NCBI RefSeq assembly: GCF_016889765.1
Contig: NZ_CP069533.1
Span: 2,542,001 to 2,606,000 of the forward strand
Reading direction: 5' to 3'
Length of the DNA stretch: 64,000 nt
DNA from: Corynebacterium minutissimum
GTDB taxonomy: Bacteria > Actinomycetota > Actinomycetes > Mycobacteriales > Mycobacteriaceae
The translations under genes and the position numbers were made by a program. The notes beneath the pieces are model-generated. The model saw only the letters and a list, made by a program, of their open reading frames with translations. It was not told where the DNA came from and searched no databases. Positions within the stretch are counted from its first letter, which is position 1; each line of letters begins with the position of its first letter. This document shows positions 7,082 through 13,913 of this stretch, in pieces.

Positions 7082-8902
7082 GTGACAGCTTCCACTCCGC
7101 CACATCAGGCGCCCGAGCGCATCACGGGCGCACACGCCATCGTTCGCACTCTTGAAGATCTTGGTACTGAACTCGTCTTTGGTATTCCGGGCGGCGCCGT
7201 GCTTCCGCTCTATGACGCACTCTTCGAATCAACGAAGCTGCGCCACGTGCTTACTCGCCACGAGCAGGGCGCCGGCCATGCGGCCGAGGGCTATGCTCAG
7301 GCCTCTGGAAAGGTGGGCGTCATGATTGCCACCTCGGGTCCAGGTGCTACCAACCTGGTGACGCCGCTTGCCGACGCCAACCTGGACTCCGTCCCCGTCG
7401 TCGCGATTACCGGGCAGGTAGGTAGCTCTTTGCTGGGAACCGATGCCTTTCAGGAAGCCGATATTCGCGGTGTGACGATGCCGATTACGAAGCACAACTT
7501 CATCGTCACTGATGCAGCTGACATCCCGGCCGCCATTTCCGCCGCCTTCCATTTGGCCTCAACTGGGCGCCCTGGCCCGGTTTTGGTGGATATTCCCAAG
7601 GATGTCCAAAACGCCTATATGGAGTACACAGGTCCACAGATGATGGACCTGCCGGGATACAAGCCCACCACGACGCCGCACCCACGCCAGATCTCGCAGG
7701 CGGTGAAGCGGATCGCCCGCGCGAAGAAACCGGTGCTCTACATCGGCGGTGGCGTTATCAAAGCCGGGGCCTCGCGCGAGCTGCGCGAGTTTGCTGAGCT
7801 GACCGGAATTCCCGTAGTCACCACCCTCATGGCCCTAGGTTCCTTCCCTGATTCACACCCGCTGCACATGGGTATGCCGGGAATGCACGGAACCGTGCCG
7901 GCAGTAGCGGCGCTCCAGCGCTCCGACCTCATCATCGCTATCGGTGCGCGCTTCGATGACCGTGTCACTGGTGATACCGCCACATTTGCTCCGCATGCCG
8001 AGGTCATTCACGCCGACATTGACCCGGCCGAGGTAGGCAAGATCCGGGAGGTGTCCATTCCGATCGTGGGCGATGCCCGCGAGGTGCTGCTTAGCCTGAC
8101 TAAGGCCTATGACAATGACAGTGAGATTTCTGCACCGCAGATTGATGCGTGGATGGAGTACCTCACCGACATGCAGCGCCGTTTCCCGCGCGGTTTCGAG
8201 CCGACTCCCGATGGGCTGCTCAACCCGCAGCAGGTTATTGCCAAGCTTAGTGAGATTGTCGGGACGGAGGCCATCTACTGTGCCGGCGTGGGCCAGCACC
8301 AGATGTGGTCCGCACAGTTCTTGGATTTCGAGCACCCACGGAGCTGGATTAACTCTGGCGGTGCTGGAACCATGGGTTATGCCGTGCCGGCAGCGCTGGG
8401 CGCGAAGGCTGCTTTGCCCGAGCGAGAAGTCTGGGCCATTGACGGTGACGGTTGCTTCCAGATGACCAACCAGGAGCTCACCACCGCGGCAGTCGAAGGT
8501 TTCCCCATCAAGGTGGCCGTTATTAACAACGGAAACCTGGGCATGGTGCGCCAGTGGCAGACGCTGTTCTATGACAACAAGTTCTCCCACACCAAGCTGC
8601 GCGAGCACGATGAATATGTGCCCGATTTTGTGAAGCTGGGTGAGGCCCTGGGGTGCGTGGCGATTCGCGTCACCACCGAAGAGGAGATCGCGCCCGCCAT
8701 CGAGCGCGCCCGCCAGATTAATGATCGTCCGGTAGTCATCGACTTCATCGTGGGCCAGGATGCTCAGGTGTGGCCGATGATTGGCGGCGGTGCCTCGAAC
8801 GAGGAAATCCAGTACGCGCTGGGCCTGCGCCCGCTATTTGATGAAAATGAGTCCGCGGCCGAGGAACCGGCCGAGATCCACGAATCCCTCGAGGAGGCCT
8901 AA
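7082..8902 (+). CDS. ilvB: Acetohydroxyacid synthase large subunit
   Basis: A 606-residue ThDP-, FAD- and Mg-dependent enzyme joining two pyruvates, or pyruvate and 2-oxobutyrate, in the first common step of branched-chain amino acid synthesis. The ThDP-activating glutamate lies in RHEQGAGHAAEGYA; the central FAD domain contains AIGARFDDRVTGD; the C-terminal ThDP motif runs from GDGCFQMTNQEL to NNGNLGMVRQW. The GTG at 7082 was chosen because AGAAGGAG precedes it and ITGAHAIVRTL aligns with the family start; an in-frame start further upstream lies within the attenuator. It is followed by ilvN after 5 bp. Confidence 0.96.
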   Translation: MTASTPPHQAPERITGAHAIVRTLEDLGTELVFGIPGGAVLPLYDALFESTKLRHVLTRHEQGAGHAAEGYAQASGKVGVMIATSGPGATNLVTPLADANLDSVPVVAITGQVGSSLLGTDAFQEADIRGVTMPITKHNFIVTDAADIPAAISAAFHLASTGRPGPVLVDIPKDVQNAYMEYTGPQMMDLPGYKPTTTPHPRQISQAVKRIARAKKPVLYIGGGVIKAGASRELREFAELTGIPVVTTLMALGSFPDSHPLHMGMPGMHGTVPAVAALQRSDLIIAIGARFDDRVTGDTATFAPHAEVIHADIDPAEVGKIREVSIPIVGDAREVLLSLTKAYDNDSEISAPQIDAWMEYLTDMQRRFPRGFEPTPDGLLNPQQVIAKLSEIVGTEAIYCAGVGQHQMWSAQFLDFEHPRSWINSGGAGTMGYAVPAALGAKAALPEREVWAIDGDGCFQMTNQELTTAAVEGFPIKVAVINNGNLGMVRQWQTLFYDNKFSHTKLREHDEYVPDFVKLGEALGCVAIRVTTEEEIAPAIERARQINDRPVVIDFIVGQDAQVWPMIGGGASNEEIQYALGLRPLFDENESAAEEPAEIHESLEEA

Positions 8903-8907
8903 GCACA

Positions 8908-9423
8908 ATGGCGAAAGACGATATCACCCGCCACACACTGTCCGTATTGGTCGAGGATATTGAGGGCATCATCTCCCGCGTGACCGGTATGTTTACCCGC
9001 CGCGGCTACAACCTTATCTCCCTGGTTTCTGCAAAGACGGAGACCGAAGGGATTAACCGCCTTACCATCGTTGTGGATGCCTCAGAGGTGGTCACTGAAC
9101 AGGTGACCAAGCAGCTCAACAAAATTGTGCCCGTCCTCAAGGTGGTGGAGCTGGAAGAGGAAAGTACGATTGCGCGCGGCATCATGTTGGTGAAGGTGAC
9201 AGCAGACAACGAGAACCGCCCCCAGGTGGTCGACGCGGTCAACATCTTCCGTGCTCGCATCGTGGATGTGGCTCCAGAGTCTGTGGTCATTGAGGCTACC
9301 GGTACGCCGGGTAAGTTGCGCGCGCTTCTCGACGTCCTCGAGCCCTTCGGCATCCGCGAACTGGTGCAGTCTGGTCACGTGGCGCTGGCCCGTGGCCCGA
9401 AGGCAATGGCACCATCGAAATAA
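8908..9423 (+). CDS. ilvN: Acetohydroxyacid synthase regulatory subunit
   Basis: A 171-residue IlvH/IlvN-type subunit that binds IlvB and confers feedback inhibition by valine (and, in corynebacteria, isoleucine and leucine). The N-terminal ACT domain covers about residues 8-80 (HTLSVLVEDIEGIISRVTGM, then GINRLTIVVD), followed by the C-terminal ALS_ss_C domain containing ARGIMLVKVTAD and EATGTPGKLRALLDVLEPFG. Length is typical for actinobacteria. It lies 5 bp after ilvB, within the same operon. Confidence 0.96.
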   Translation: MAKDDITRHTLSVLVEDIEGIISRVTGMFTRRGYNLISLVSAKTETEGINRLTIVVDASEVVTEQVTKQLNKIVPVLKVVELEEESTIARGIMLVKVTADNENRPQVVDAVNIFRARIVDVAPESVVIEATGTPGKLRALLDVLEPFGIRELVQSGHVALARGPKAMAPSK

Positions 9424-9428
9424 AAATC

Positions 9429-9466
9429 TCACATTGTGGACCTCCCGTCTCAAAATGTGATACAAC
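9429..9466 (+). promoter_or_regulatory. Putative internal ilvC promoter and inverted repeat
   Basis: TCACATT (9429-9435) and AATGTGA (9454-9460) form a perfect 7-bp inverted repeat in the 92-bp ilvN-ilvC gap, directly followed by a -10-like TACAAC (9461-9466). C. glutamicum makes a separate, abundant ilvC transcript, so an independent promoter is expected here. The arms resemble words of the palindrome upstream of the ilv leader, suggesting a shared regulator; this is inference. Confidence 0.45.
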
Positions 9467-9515
9467 TTCACTAGAGCGATGTCCTACACAAGTATCAGTA
9501 AAGGAACACAGAATC

Positions 9516-10529
9516 ATGGCTATTGAAACTCTCTACGACGACGACGCCGACCTGTCCATCATCCAGGGCCGCAAGGTGGCCGTCATTGGCTACGGCTCCC
9601 AGGGCCACGCCCACGCGATGAACCTGCGCGATTCCGGTGTTGAGGTTGCTATCGGTCTGCGCGAAGGCTCCACGTCCCGCGAGAAAGCAGAGGAGGCCGG
9701 CTTCCAGGTCTTCACCAACGCTGAGGCAGCCAAGTGGGCCGATGTGATTATGCTCTTGGCTCCCGATACCTCCCAGGCCGCCATCTTCACCAACGACATC
9801 GAGCCGAACCTGGAGGACGGCAACGCCCTGTTCTTCGGCCATGGCCTCAACATTCACTTCGGTCTGATCAAGCCAGCTGAGAACATCACCATCGGTATGG
9901 TCGCTCCGAAGGGCCCGGGCCACTTGGTTCGCCGCCAGTTTGTCGACGGCAAGGGCGTTCCTTGCCTCATCGCTACCGAGCAGGACCCGAAAGGTGAGGG
10001 CCGCGAGCTGACCTTGTCCTACGCGGCCGCTATCGGTGGCGCTCGTGCCGGTGTCATTCCGACCACCTTCAAGGATGAGACTGAAACCGACCTGTTCGGC
10101 GAGCAGGCAGTCCTGTGTGGTGGCGTGGAGTACCTCATCATGAACGGTTTCGAGGTCCTCACCGAGGCCGGCTACGAGCCGGAGATGGCCTACTTCGAGG
10201 TCTGCCACGAGCTGAAGCTCATCGTTGACCTCATCGTTGAGGGCGGCATCCAGAACATGAACTACTCCTGCTCTGATACCGCTGAGTTCGGTGGCTACCT
10301 CTCCGGCCCGCGCGTTATCGATGAGTCTGTTAAGGAGCGCATGAAGGACGTCCTGACCGACATTCAGGATGGCACCTTCGTCAAGCGCCTCGTCGCCAAT
10401 GTGGAAGGTGGCAACAAGGAGCTTGAGGAGTTGCGCGAGAAGGTAAACAACCACCCGATCGAAAAGACCGGCTCCCAGCTGCGCGACCTCATGAGCTGGG
10501 TAAAGAATCCTTTGAACGATACGGTCTAA
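9516..10529 (+). CDS. ilvC: Ketol-acid reductoisomerase
   Basis: A 337-residue class I enzyme that isomerises and reduces 2-acetolactate and 2-aceto-2-hydroxybutyrate using NADPH and Mg. The N-terminal Rossmann fold shows GYGSQGHAHAMNLRDSG; APKGPGHLVRRQF and the metal-binding region DLFGEQAVLCGG and ELKLIVDLI are intact. AAAGGAACAC precedes the ATG. The last codons, from MSWVKNPL to the stop, appear to be prophage-derived: a diverged second copy of this 3' end lies at 49861-49905. The enzyme should be fully functional because the reading frame is restored. Confidence 0.97.
   Translation: MAIETLYDDDADLSIIQGRKVAVIGYGSQGHAHAMNLRDSGVEVAIGLREGSTSREKAEEAGFQVFTNAEAAKWADVIMLLAPDTSQAAIFTNDIEPNLEDGNALFFGHGLNIHFGLIKPAENITIGMVAPKGPGHLVRRQFVDGKGVPCLIATEQDPKGEGRELTLSYAAAIGGARAGVIPTTFKDETETDLFGEQAVLCGGVEYLIMNGFEVLTEAGYEPEMAYFEVCHELKLIVDLIVEGGIQNMNYSCSDTAEFGGYLSGPRVIDESVKERMKDVLTDIQDGTFVKRLVANVEGGNKELEELREKVNNHPIEKTGSQLRDLMSWVKNPLNDTV
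10491..10501 (+). other. attL core candidate within ilvC
   Basis: ATGAGCTGGGT occurs here and at 49867-49877. Downstream of both copies the sequences stay similar at the protein level (MSWVKNPL, then end of protein) but diverge at third positions. Upstream they differ completely. This is the pattern left when a phage recombines into a gene's 3' end and brings its own version of that end. Confidence 0.65.
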
Positions 10530-10541
10530 ATTTCCCTGCTA

Positions 10542-10566
10542 GGGGCGCCGCTATCCTCCGCGCCCC
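10542..10566 (+). terminator. Hairpin after ilvC
   Basis: GGGGCGC (10542-10548) pairs with GCGCCCC (10560-10566), starting 12 bp after the ilvC stop. No T-run follows, so it may protect the mRNA end or act with the hairpin at 10600. Under the ilvC integration model this hairpin is phage-supplied. Confidence 0.45.
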
Positions 10567-10573
10567 GGTCGAC

Positions 10574-10588
10574 GATCCCACATGGATC
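10574..10588 (+). repeat. 15-bp direct repeat, left copy
   Basis: GATCCCACATGGATC is repeated exactly at 49744-49758 near the other prophage end. GATCC and GGATC make it partly palindromic. In the excised phage both copies would flank the attP core, one on each side (about 73 bp and 109 bp away), so they may be arm-type integrase sites; alternatively they are the att core itself. Confidence 0.6.
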
Positions 10589-10599
10589 ACACAAAAGTT

Positions 10600-10622
10600 C
10601 CCCCGGCTATTTCGGCCGGGGG
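10600..10622 (-). terminator. Intrinsic terminator between ilvC and the first prophage gene
   Basis: CCCCCGGC (10600-10607) and GCCGGGGG (10615-10622) form a perfect 8-bp stem with a 7-nt loop. On the minus strand it is followed by AACTTTTG, so it terminates the small gene at 10635-10868; on the plus strand ATTTCC follows and it may also stop ilvC transcription. Confidence 0.7.
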
Positions 10623-10634
10623 ATTTCCTGCGTT

Positions 10635-10868
10635 TTAGGCCTCTCCGAGCTCGGTCTCTAACCACTCAACCGCGGCGCGGGCGCCCTGGGCGAGGGCGTC
10701 GAGGAAGTTGATTGCGGTTCCGCCTTCATCGTCGACTTCCATGCATTCATCGAGAAGGTTGGCGATTGCCTGAGCTGCGTGATGGTCGATTTCGTAGCCG
10801 TAACGGCTCATTTCCTCGGCCATGACCTGAATGATGGAGTCGGTTTCGGGGTAGGTGTACAGGGTCAT
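10635..10868 (-). CDS. Small acidic prophage protein, lysogen-expressed type
   Basis: A 77-residue acidic protein, unrecognised. It begins MTLY, as does the 72-residue protein encoded at 47935-48153, and both have the same 5' leader and near-consensus promoter. It lies between attL and int and is transcribed toward ilvC. Such short autonomous units at prophage edges are typical of morons expressed from the lysogen; no function can be named. A helical amphipathic character is likely from the spacing of hydrophobic residues. Confidence 0.7.
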   Translation of the reverse strand: MTLYTYPETDSIIQVMAEEMSRYGYEIDHHAAQAIANLLDECMEVDDEGGTAINFLDALAQGARAAVEWLETELGEA

Positions 10869-10908
10869 TGCGGGTGCCTTTCTCCCGGTCTCTTTTGCTT
10901 ACACCTTA

Positions 10909-10936
10909 AGTATACCAAAATAGGGGAAAGTGTCAA
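10909..10936 (-). promoter_or_regulatory. Near-consensus promoter of the leftmost prophage gene
   Basis: On the minus strand TTGACA is followed after 16 bp by TATACT. The 5' leader then carries GTAAGCAAAAGAGA and a GAGAAAGG ribosome binding site. Two other prophage genes have the same arrangement. Confidence 0.75.
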
Positions 10937-10952
10937 CACCACATTACACAAT

Positions 10953-12152
10953 TTATTCACCAATTGCGTGAAGCGGGACCGCTGCCGACTTAAGCTCTGA
11001 ACCGATCGCCGAGCTAATCGCCCCGGCTACCCGCTCCCGCGCGCCCTCAACCACATGCGTATAAACCGCCAGCGTTGTCGCCGCCGATGAATGTCCCAAT
11101 ACCTGCGCCACGTCCTGAATCGGAACACCTGCCGTAATCAACTGTGACGCGAAATAGTGCCGCAGCGCGTGAAAGTGAACGTTCGGCGCTCCTACCGCTT
11201 CCGCAACTCTGCGAACTTTTACCGCCGCGCGCGAATGAATGATCGGCCTCCCGGTCGCGGAGATGAAAAGATACTCATTGCCTTCCCGCCCGTCGGTATG
11301 CCGATGAAGTAGCGCGGTAACGTCCGCGGCGATTGGAATATCTCGGCGGCTTCCGGTGGTCTTTAGTTCTACGCGGCGGCGTGGTTCCTCTTTCCCGAGC
11401 TGCTTCCTGATTCGGATAATGCCGGCCTCATAGTCGATTTCGGAAACCAAAAGGCCGGCCAGCTCCGATATTCGCGCGCCCGTGAACGCGGCGAGCGTTA
11501 GCATGTCTGCAAGTACTGGATCGGGCCGTAAATGATTGGTGCGGGGCTTGCCGCCCTTCCGCTTTACTTCCGTGTACTTGACCCCGCCGGCGCGTAGTCC
11601 TTTGGCCACGGCGTGAATCTGCGCGGCGGTGGGAATGAGGTCCGGTTCGAGGGCGTCATTTCGTTTAGGAAGGACAACGGGGTTGCGCGGAATCATTCCT
11701 TCCGCAACTGCCCACTTCATCGCGGAATTAAGATGCCTCATGGCGTTGCGCGCGGTGGTTTCGCTTACTCCGCGGTCTTTGCGGTCTATCCATGTCCGCC
11801 CGGTGCGTAGTTGCGCCCCCCACTTTTGAACGTCCGCCGCGGTGAGCTCATGGGCTTTATAGTCTGCGATTGGTGGAAGATTCTTATTAAGGGTGTATTC
11901 GTACTGGATGAGGCTCGCTGAGCGCAGCGGCCGGTGGTAAAGCCATTGCGTGAAAACGTCTTTAACGGTGAGCTTTTGCATCTCACTAGGCAGATAGTTC
12001 CCGCGGGCGGCGGCGCTGATTTGGTCCGCTTCCCACTGGACCGCCTCGCCGCGGGTGTCGAAACTTTTGGAGTGCTGTTTCCCGCCGGGGTCGCGCCAGC
12101 GGGCGATCCATCGTTCTTTTCCTTTGGGCGATAGGCGTTTATGAACGCTCAT
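10953..12152 (-). CDS. int: Tyrosine recombinase, phage integrase
   Basis: A 399-residue integrase that recombines attP with attB. An AP2-like or arm-binding N-terminal part (about 1-60, GGKQHSKSFDTRGEAVQWEA) is followed by a core-binding SAM-like domain (about 65-165) and the catalytic domain. Catalytic residues are visible: Arg in AFTGARISELAGLL, His-x-x-Arg in HALRHYFASQL, His/Trp position in LGHSSAATTL, and Tyr in LAVYTHVV. It is the first large gene inside attL, about 450 bp from the core, as expected. Confidence 0.95.
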   Translation of the reverse strand: MSVHKRLSPKGKERWIARWRDPGGKQHSKSFDTRGEAVQWEADQISAAARGNYLPSEMQKLTVKDVFTQWLYHRPLRSASLIQYEYTLNKNLPPIADYKAHELTAADVQKWGAQLRTGRTWIDRKDRGVSETTARNAMRHLNSAMKWAVAEGMIPRNPVVLPKRNDALEPDLIPTAAQIHAVAKGLRAGGVKYTEVKRKGGKPRTNHLRPDPVLADMLTLAAFTGARISELAGLLVSEIDYEAGIIRIRKQLGKEEPRRRVELKTTGSRRDIPIAADVTALLHRHTDGREGNEYLFISATGRPIIHSRAAVKVRRVAEAVGAPNVHFHALRHYFASQLITAGVPIQDVAQVLGHSSAATTLAVYTHVVEGARERVAGAISSAIGSELKSAAVPLHAIGE

Positions 12153-12178
12153 GTGTTATTGTCCTTTGTGGGTTCTTT

Positions 12179-12192
12179 GCTCTTTTGCTTAC
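12179..12192 (-). promoter_or_regulatory. Conserved leader box upstream of int
   Basis: The plus-strand word GCTCTTTTGCTTAC (GTAAGCAAAAGAGC on the coding strand) lies 27 bp upstream of int. Nearly the same word is in the leaders of the three small prophage genes at 10868, 48153 and 49595. No TTGACA box is seen here, unlike the other three. Confidence 0.5.
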
Positions 12193-12210
12193 ACTTTTAG
12201 GGCGGTTCCC

Positions 12211-12250
12211 AGCCCCGCGTACTCGAATACACGCGGGGCTTTTTCGTTTT
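12211..12250 (+). terminator. Intrinsic terminator between int and repressor
   Basis: AGCCCCGCGT (12211-12220) and ACGCGGGGCT (12231-12240) form a perfect 10-bp stem with a 10-nt loop, followed by TTTTCGTTTT. The T-run is on the plus strand, so it stops rightward transcription, protecting the repressor from antisense reading from the int side. Confidence 0.7.
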
Positions 12251-12605
12251 ATATCTGATTGACCGGGGTGTTGTTGGCGAGGGCGGTGGAAGTATCGCCC
12301 CGGATTTCCTCGCATATTTTTAGCCGGTAGAGAATTTCGTCGGTGAGGTCCTGGTCTCTTGCCTGCCGCAGCGCGGATAGCGGGGTAGGCGCTGTACTCC
12401 ACTTCGCCTGCATGAAGCCTAGGGCGACGAGGGCGTCGATCGGGTTGCTGTTATAAGCCTCGGCAATTTTGATGATGGTGTCCGCTGGAAGTTCATTGTT
12501 TTTCATGTGGCGCCCGAGGGTGGCGTCGGATATTCCGGCCCGCTCGGAAATTTTGCGGTTGCTGTCCCCGCCGGTGGCCCGCCGGAGCCATTGTTCTTGG
12601 TTCAT
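12249..12605 (-). CDS. Phage immunity repressor-like HTH protein
   Basis: A 118-residue protein with an N-terminal helix-turn-helix: SNRKISERAGISDATLGRHM at about residues 15-34. No peptidase domain is visible, so it is not a LexA-type self-cleaving repressor. It is divergent from a Cro-like gene across a region with three operator-like repeats, which makes it the most likely maintenance repressor. The C-terminal half (TDEILYRLKICEEIRGD) may dimerise. Starting MNQEQWLRR, it overlaps no neighbour. Confidence 0.78.
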   Translation of the reverse strand: MNQEQWLRRATGGDSNRKISERAGISDATLGRHMKNNELPADTIIKIAEAYNSNPIDALVALGFMQAKWSTAPTPLSALRQARDQDLTDEILYRLKICEEIRGDTSTALANNTPVNQI

Positions 12606-12635
12606 GGGACCGAGTGTATATACCCATGAGGGGGT

Positions 12636-12650
12636 GCGTCAAAATGAAGC
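12636..12650 (+). promoter_or_regulatory. Operator-like repeat 1
   Basis: GCGTCAAAATGAAGC, 31 bp upstream of the repressor start. It matches 13 of 15 positions of the copy at 12713 and 13 of 15 of that at 12731. The word is an imperfect palindrome (GC-T-A at one side, T-A-GC at the other). Confidence 0.65.
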
Positions 12651-12712
12651 GGCGCGTGTGACCTGCAGCGATATCGAAAGATGGCGTGTCCTGTGTAAAA
12701 AAATTATAGGCT

Positions 12713-12727
12713 GCGTTAAAATGATGC
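12713..12727 (+). promoter_or_regulatory. Operator-like repeat 2
   Basis: GCGTTAAAATGATGC, overlapping a -10-like TAAAAT of the rightward promoter for the Cro-like gene. Binding here would block early transcription. Confidence 0.65.
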
Positions 12728-12730
12728 AGC

Positions 12731-12745
12731 GTATCAAAATGAAGC
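12731..12745 (+). promoter_or_regulatory. Operator-like repeat 3
   Basis: GTATCAAAATGAAGC, 3 bp after repeat 2 and 19 bp before the Cro-like start codon. The tandem spacing of 18 bp between repeats 2 and 3 would allow cooperative binding. Confidence 0.62.
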
Positions 12746-12764
12746 ACTAGGAGCCCTCAACATC

Positions 12765-12986
12765 ATGATCCGTCTCGACCCTGAATCCCTCGACCGCGCC
12801 CGCCAGGTGCTCGGCGTGACCAGCGATGCCGCCCTGGCTAAAGAGCTCGACCGCTCCCCGCAAACGGTTTATAACTGGCGCCGCGGGAAGAACGCCCCGG
12901 GCCTAAAAGACCTCGCTATTCTGCAAAAAATCACGGGGTGGCCCTACGGAAAAATGCTTTTGGTGGAGGAAAAGACCGCCGCCTAA
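12765..12986 (+). CDS. Cro-like HTH regulator
   Basis: A 73-residue single HTH domain: DAALAKELDRSPQTVYNWRRGK is the helix-turn-helix with recognition helix. Divergent from the repressor and downstream of tandem operator-like repeats; TAGGAG lies before the ATG. Likely represses the lysogeny promoter during lytic growth, as Cro does. It may alternatively be an anti-repressor-type regulator. Confidence 0.78.
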   Translation: MIRLDPESLDRARQVLGVTSDAALAKELDRSPQTVYNWRRGKNAPGLKDLAILQKITGWPYGKMLLVEEKTAA

Positions 12987-13348
12987 ATCGTGCTCACCCC
13001 GCCCGGCGTGATGGGGAAAGGGCGGGCGGGGCGAGCGCCTCCATAACTAAATAGGGAAAATTTCTTCCCGCGTTCCCCGCGCTGGTGCGCAATAGGTGAG
13101 GTTCGATTCCTCGCCGGTGGAGCCGGGAGGCATGTCAAATCGGTATGAAGTTCCCTCTTTCTGAGGCCGTTAAGCGCCCTCATGACCCCTATCCCGCCGA
13201 CGGGCGAGGGGTTGCTGCATGTCTCCCTTGTAAGTTTCCGCGGCCTGACCCCCAATAGGGCCGCGGGAAATCGAAAAAGTTCCCCCGGTGGTTTCTGCAA
13301 ATTTCGACCGGGGGAACGAGCTAGCCCCCTTTTTGGAAAGAGGACACA
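12987..13348. other. Non-coding leader region before the early operon
   Basis: About 360 bp without a supportable gene. It is GC-rich and has a tRNA T-arm-like word at 13101-13112 but no complete tRNA. It ends with a strong inverted repeat (13279-13317). It probably contains the 5' leader of the early operon; weak open frames on the minus strand show no family traits. Confidence 0.5.
13279..13317 (+). terminator. 11-bp inverted repeat upstream of the excisionase-like gene
   Basis: GTTCCCCCGGT (13279-13289) and ACCGGGGGAAC (13307-13317) are perfect arms with a 17-nt loop. CCCCCTTTTTGG follows 8 bp later. It lies 31 bp before the start of the early operon, so it may be an attenuator or antitermination target rather than a plain terminator. 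Confidence 0.55.
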
Positions 13349-13555
13349 TTGAATACTAGCAAACTGCCCCGCACCTATACGGTGCCTGAAACCGCGGAGA
13401 TCCTCGGAATTTCCGCCCGCTCCCTGTACCGATACGTCCAGAATGGTGATGCCGATGACCTCGGCCCCGTGAAGGTCATGAAAAAAGGCCGCGCCCGCGT
13501 GGGCTTCCTGAAGTCCCGCGTTGATGCCCTAACCCAGGTCGGAGGTGCCGCGTGA
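13349..13555 (+). CDS. Excisionase-like helix-turn-helix protein
   Basis: A 68-residue MerR/AlpA-type winged HTH: YTVPETAEILGISARSLYRY followed by a basic segment and GFLKSRVDALTQ. This is the HTH_17 excisionase pattern; it may help integrase excise the prophage or regulate early genes. It starts at a TTG after AAAGAGGA. First gene of a tightly packed early operon; its stop overlaps the next start. Confidence 0.72.
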   Translation: MNTSKLPRTYTVPETAEILGISARSLYRYVQNGDADDLGPVKVMKKGRARVGFLKSRVDALTQVGGAA

Positions 13556-13641
13556 ACCACTGGAAGGACTACGCCCTCGGCGCCGTGTTCGGCGCCCCGG
13601 TGCTAATTGGTTTCCTGCTAGCCGCCGGAGGCCTGGTATGA
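13552..13641 (+). CDS. 29-residue membrane peptide
   Basis: GTG-initiated frame giving a short peptide with one hydrophobic stretch (GAVFGAPVLIGFLLAAGGLV) after a charged start. Its GTG overlaps the preceding stop and its stop overlaps the next ATG, so translational coupling supports it as a real gene. Function unknown; small phage membrane peptides can affect superinfection or lysis. Confidence 0.55.
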   Translation: MNHWKDYALGAVFGAPVLIGFLLAAGGLV

Positions 13642-13913
13642 AAGATGATTTTCAGGTTTGGAAGGACCTCATGAAGGTCGAGACCCGCTGCGAGATGGCG
13701 ATCGTTAGCCTTTCCGGAATCGTGGAAGAAATTGATTTCACGGCATTCCTGATTTCGTCCGCGGGGGTCCCGGTAGGAACGGGCTCGATGAAGTACGCCT
13801 CTTCCTTGCTCGGCGGTATTAAGCGCGAATTGGAATCACTCTCCAATAATGCCCGCAAAGAGCGCGTGAAGCGTCAAGAAAGAATGTTTGATGCGCTGGA
13901 GGACAACGAATGA
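13638..13913 (+). CDS. Hypothetical early phage protein
   Basis: A 91-residue, probably helical protein starting MKDDFQVWKDLMKV. No family recognised. Its ATG overlaps the stop of the membrane peptide and its own stop overlaps the next ATG. Resembles the following 101-residue protein in length and layout (central 'GIVEEIDF', C-terminal ELESLSNNARKE compared with ELDSLKRGAEES there), so the two may be diverged duplicates. Confidence 0.6.
   Translation: MKDDFQVWKDLMKVETRCEMAIVSLSGIVEEIDFTAFLISSAGVPVGTGSMKYASSLLGGIKRELESLSNNARKERVKRQERMFDALEDNE

Noticed and set aside
9495..10454. 319-codon open frame opposite ilvC
   Set aside because: Antisense shadow of ilvC; no protein features and no ribosome binding site.
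13096..13122. tRNA-like T-arm (GGTTCGATTCC with flanking pairing bases)
   Set aside because: No matching 5' acceptor strand, D-arm or anticodon arm is found in the preceding 75 bp, and no CCA end; probably chance or a fragment.
12983..13300. 105-codon open frame on the minus strand
   Set aside because: GC-driven open frame in an untranslated region with inverted repeats; no family traits or coupling.
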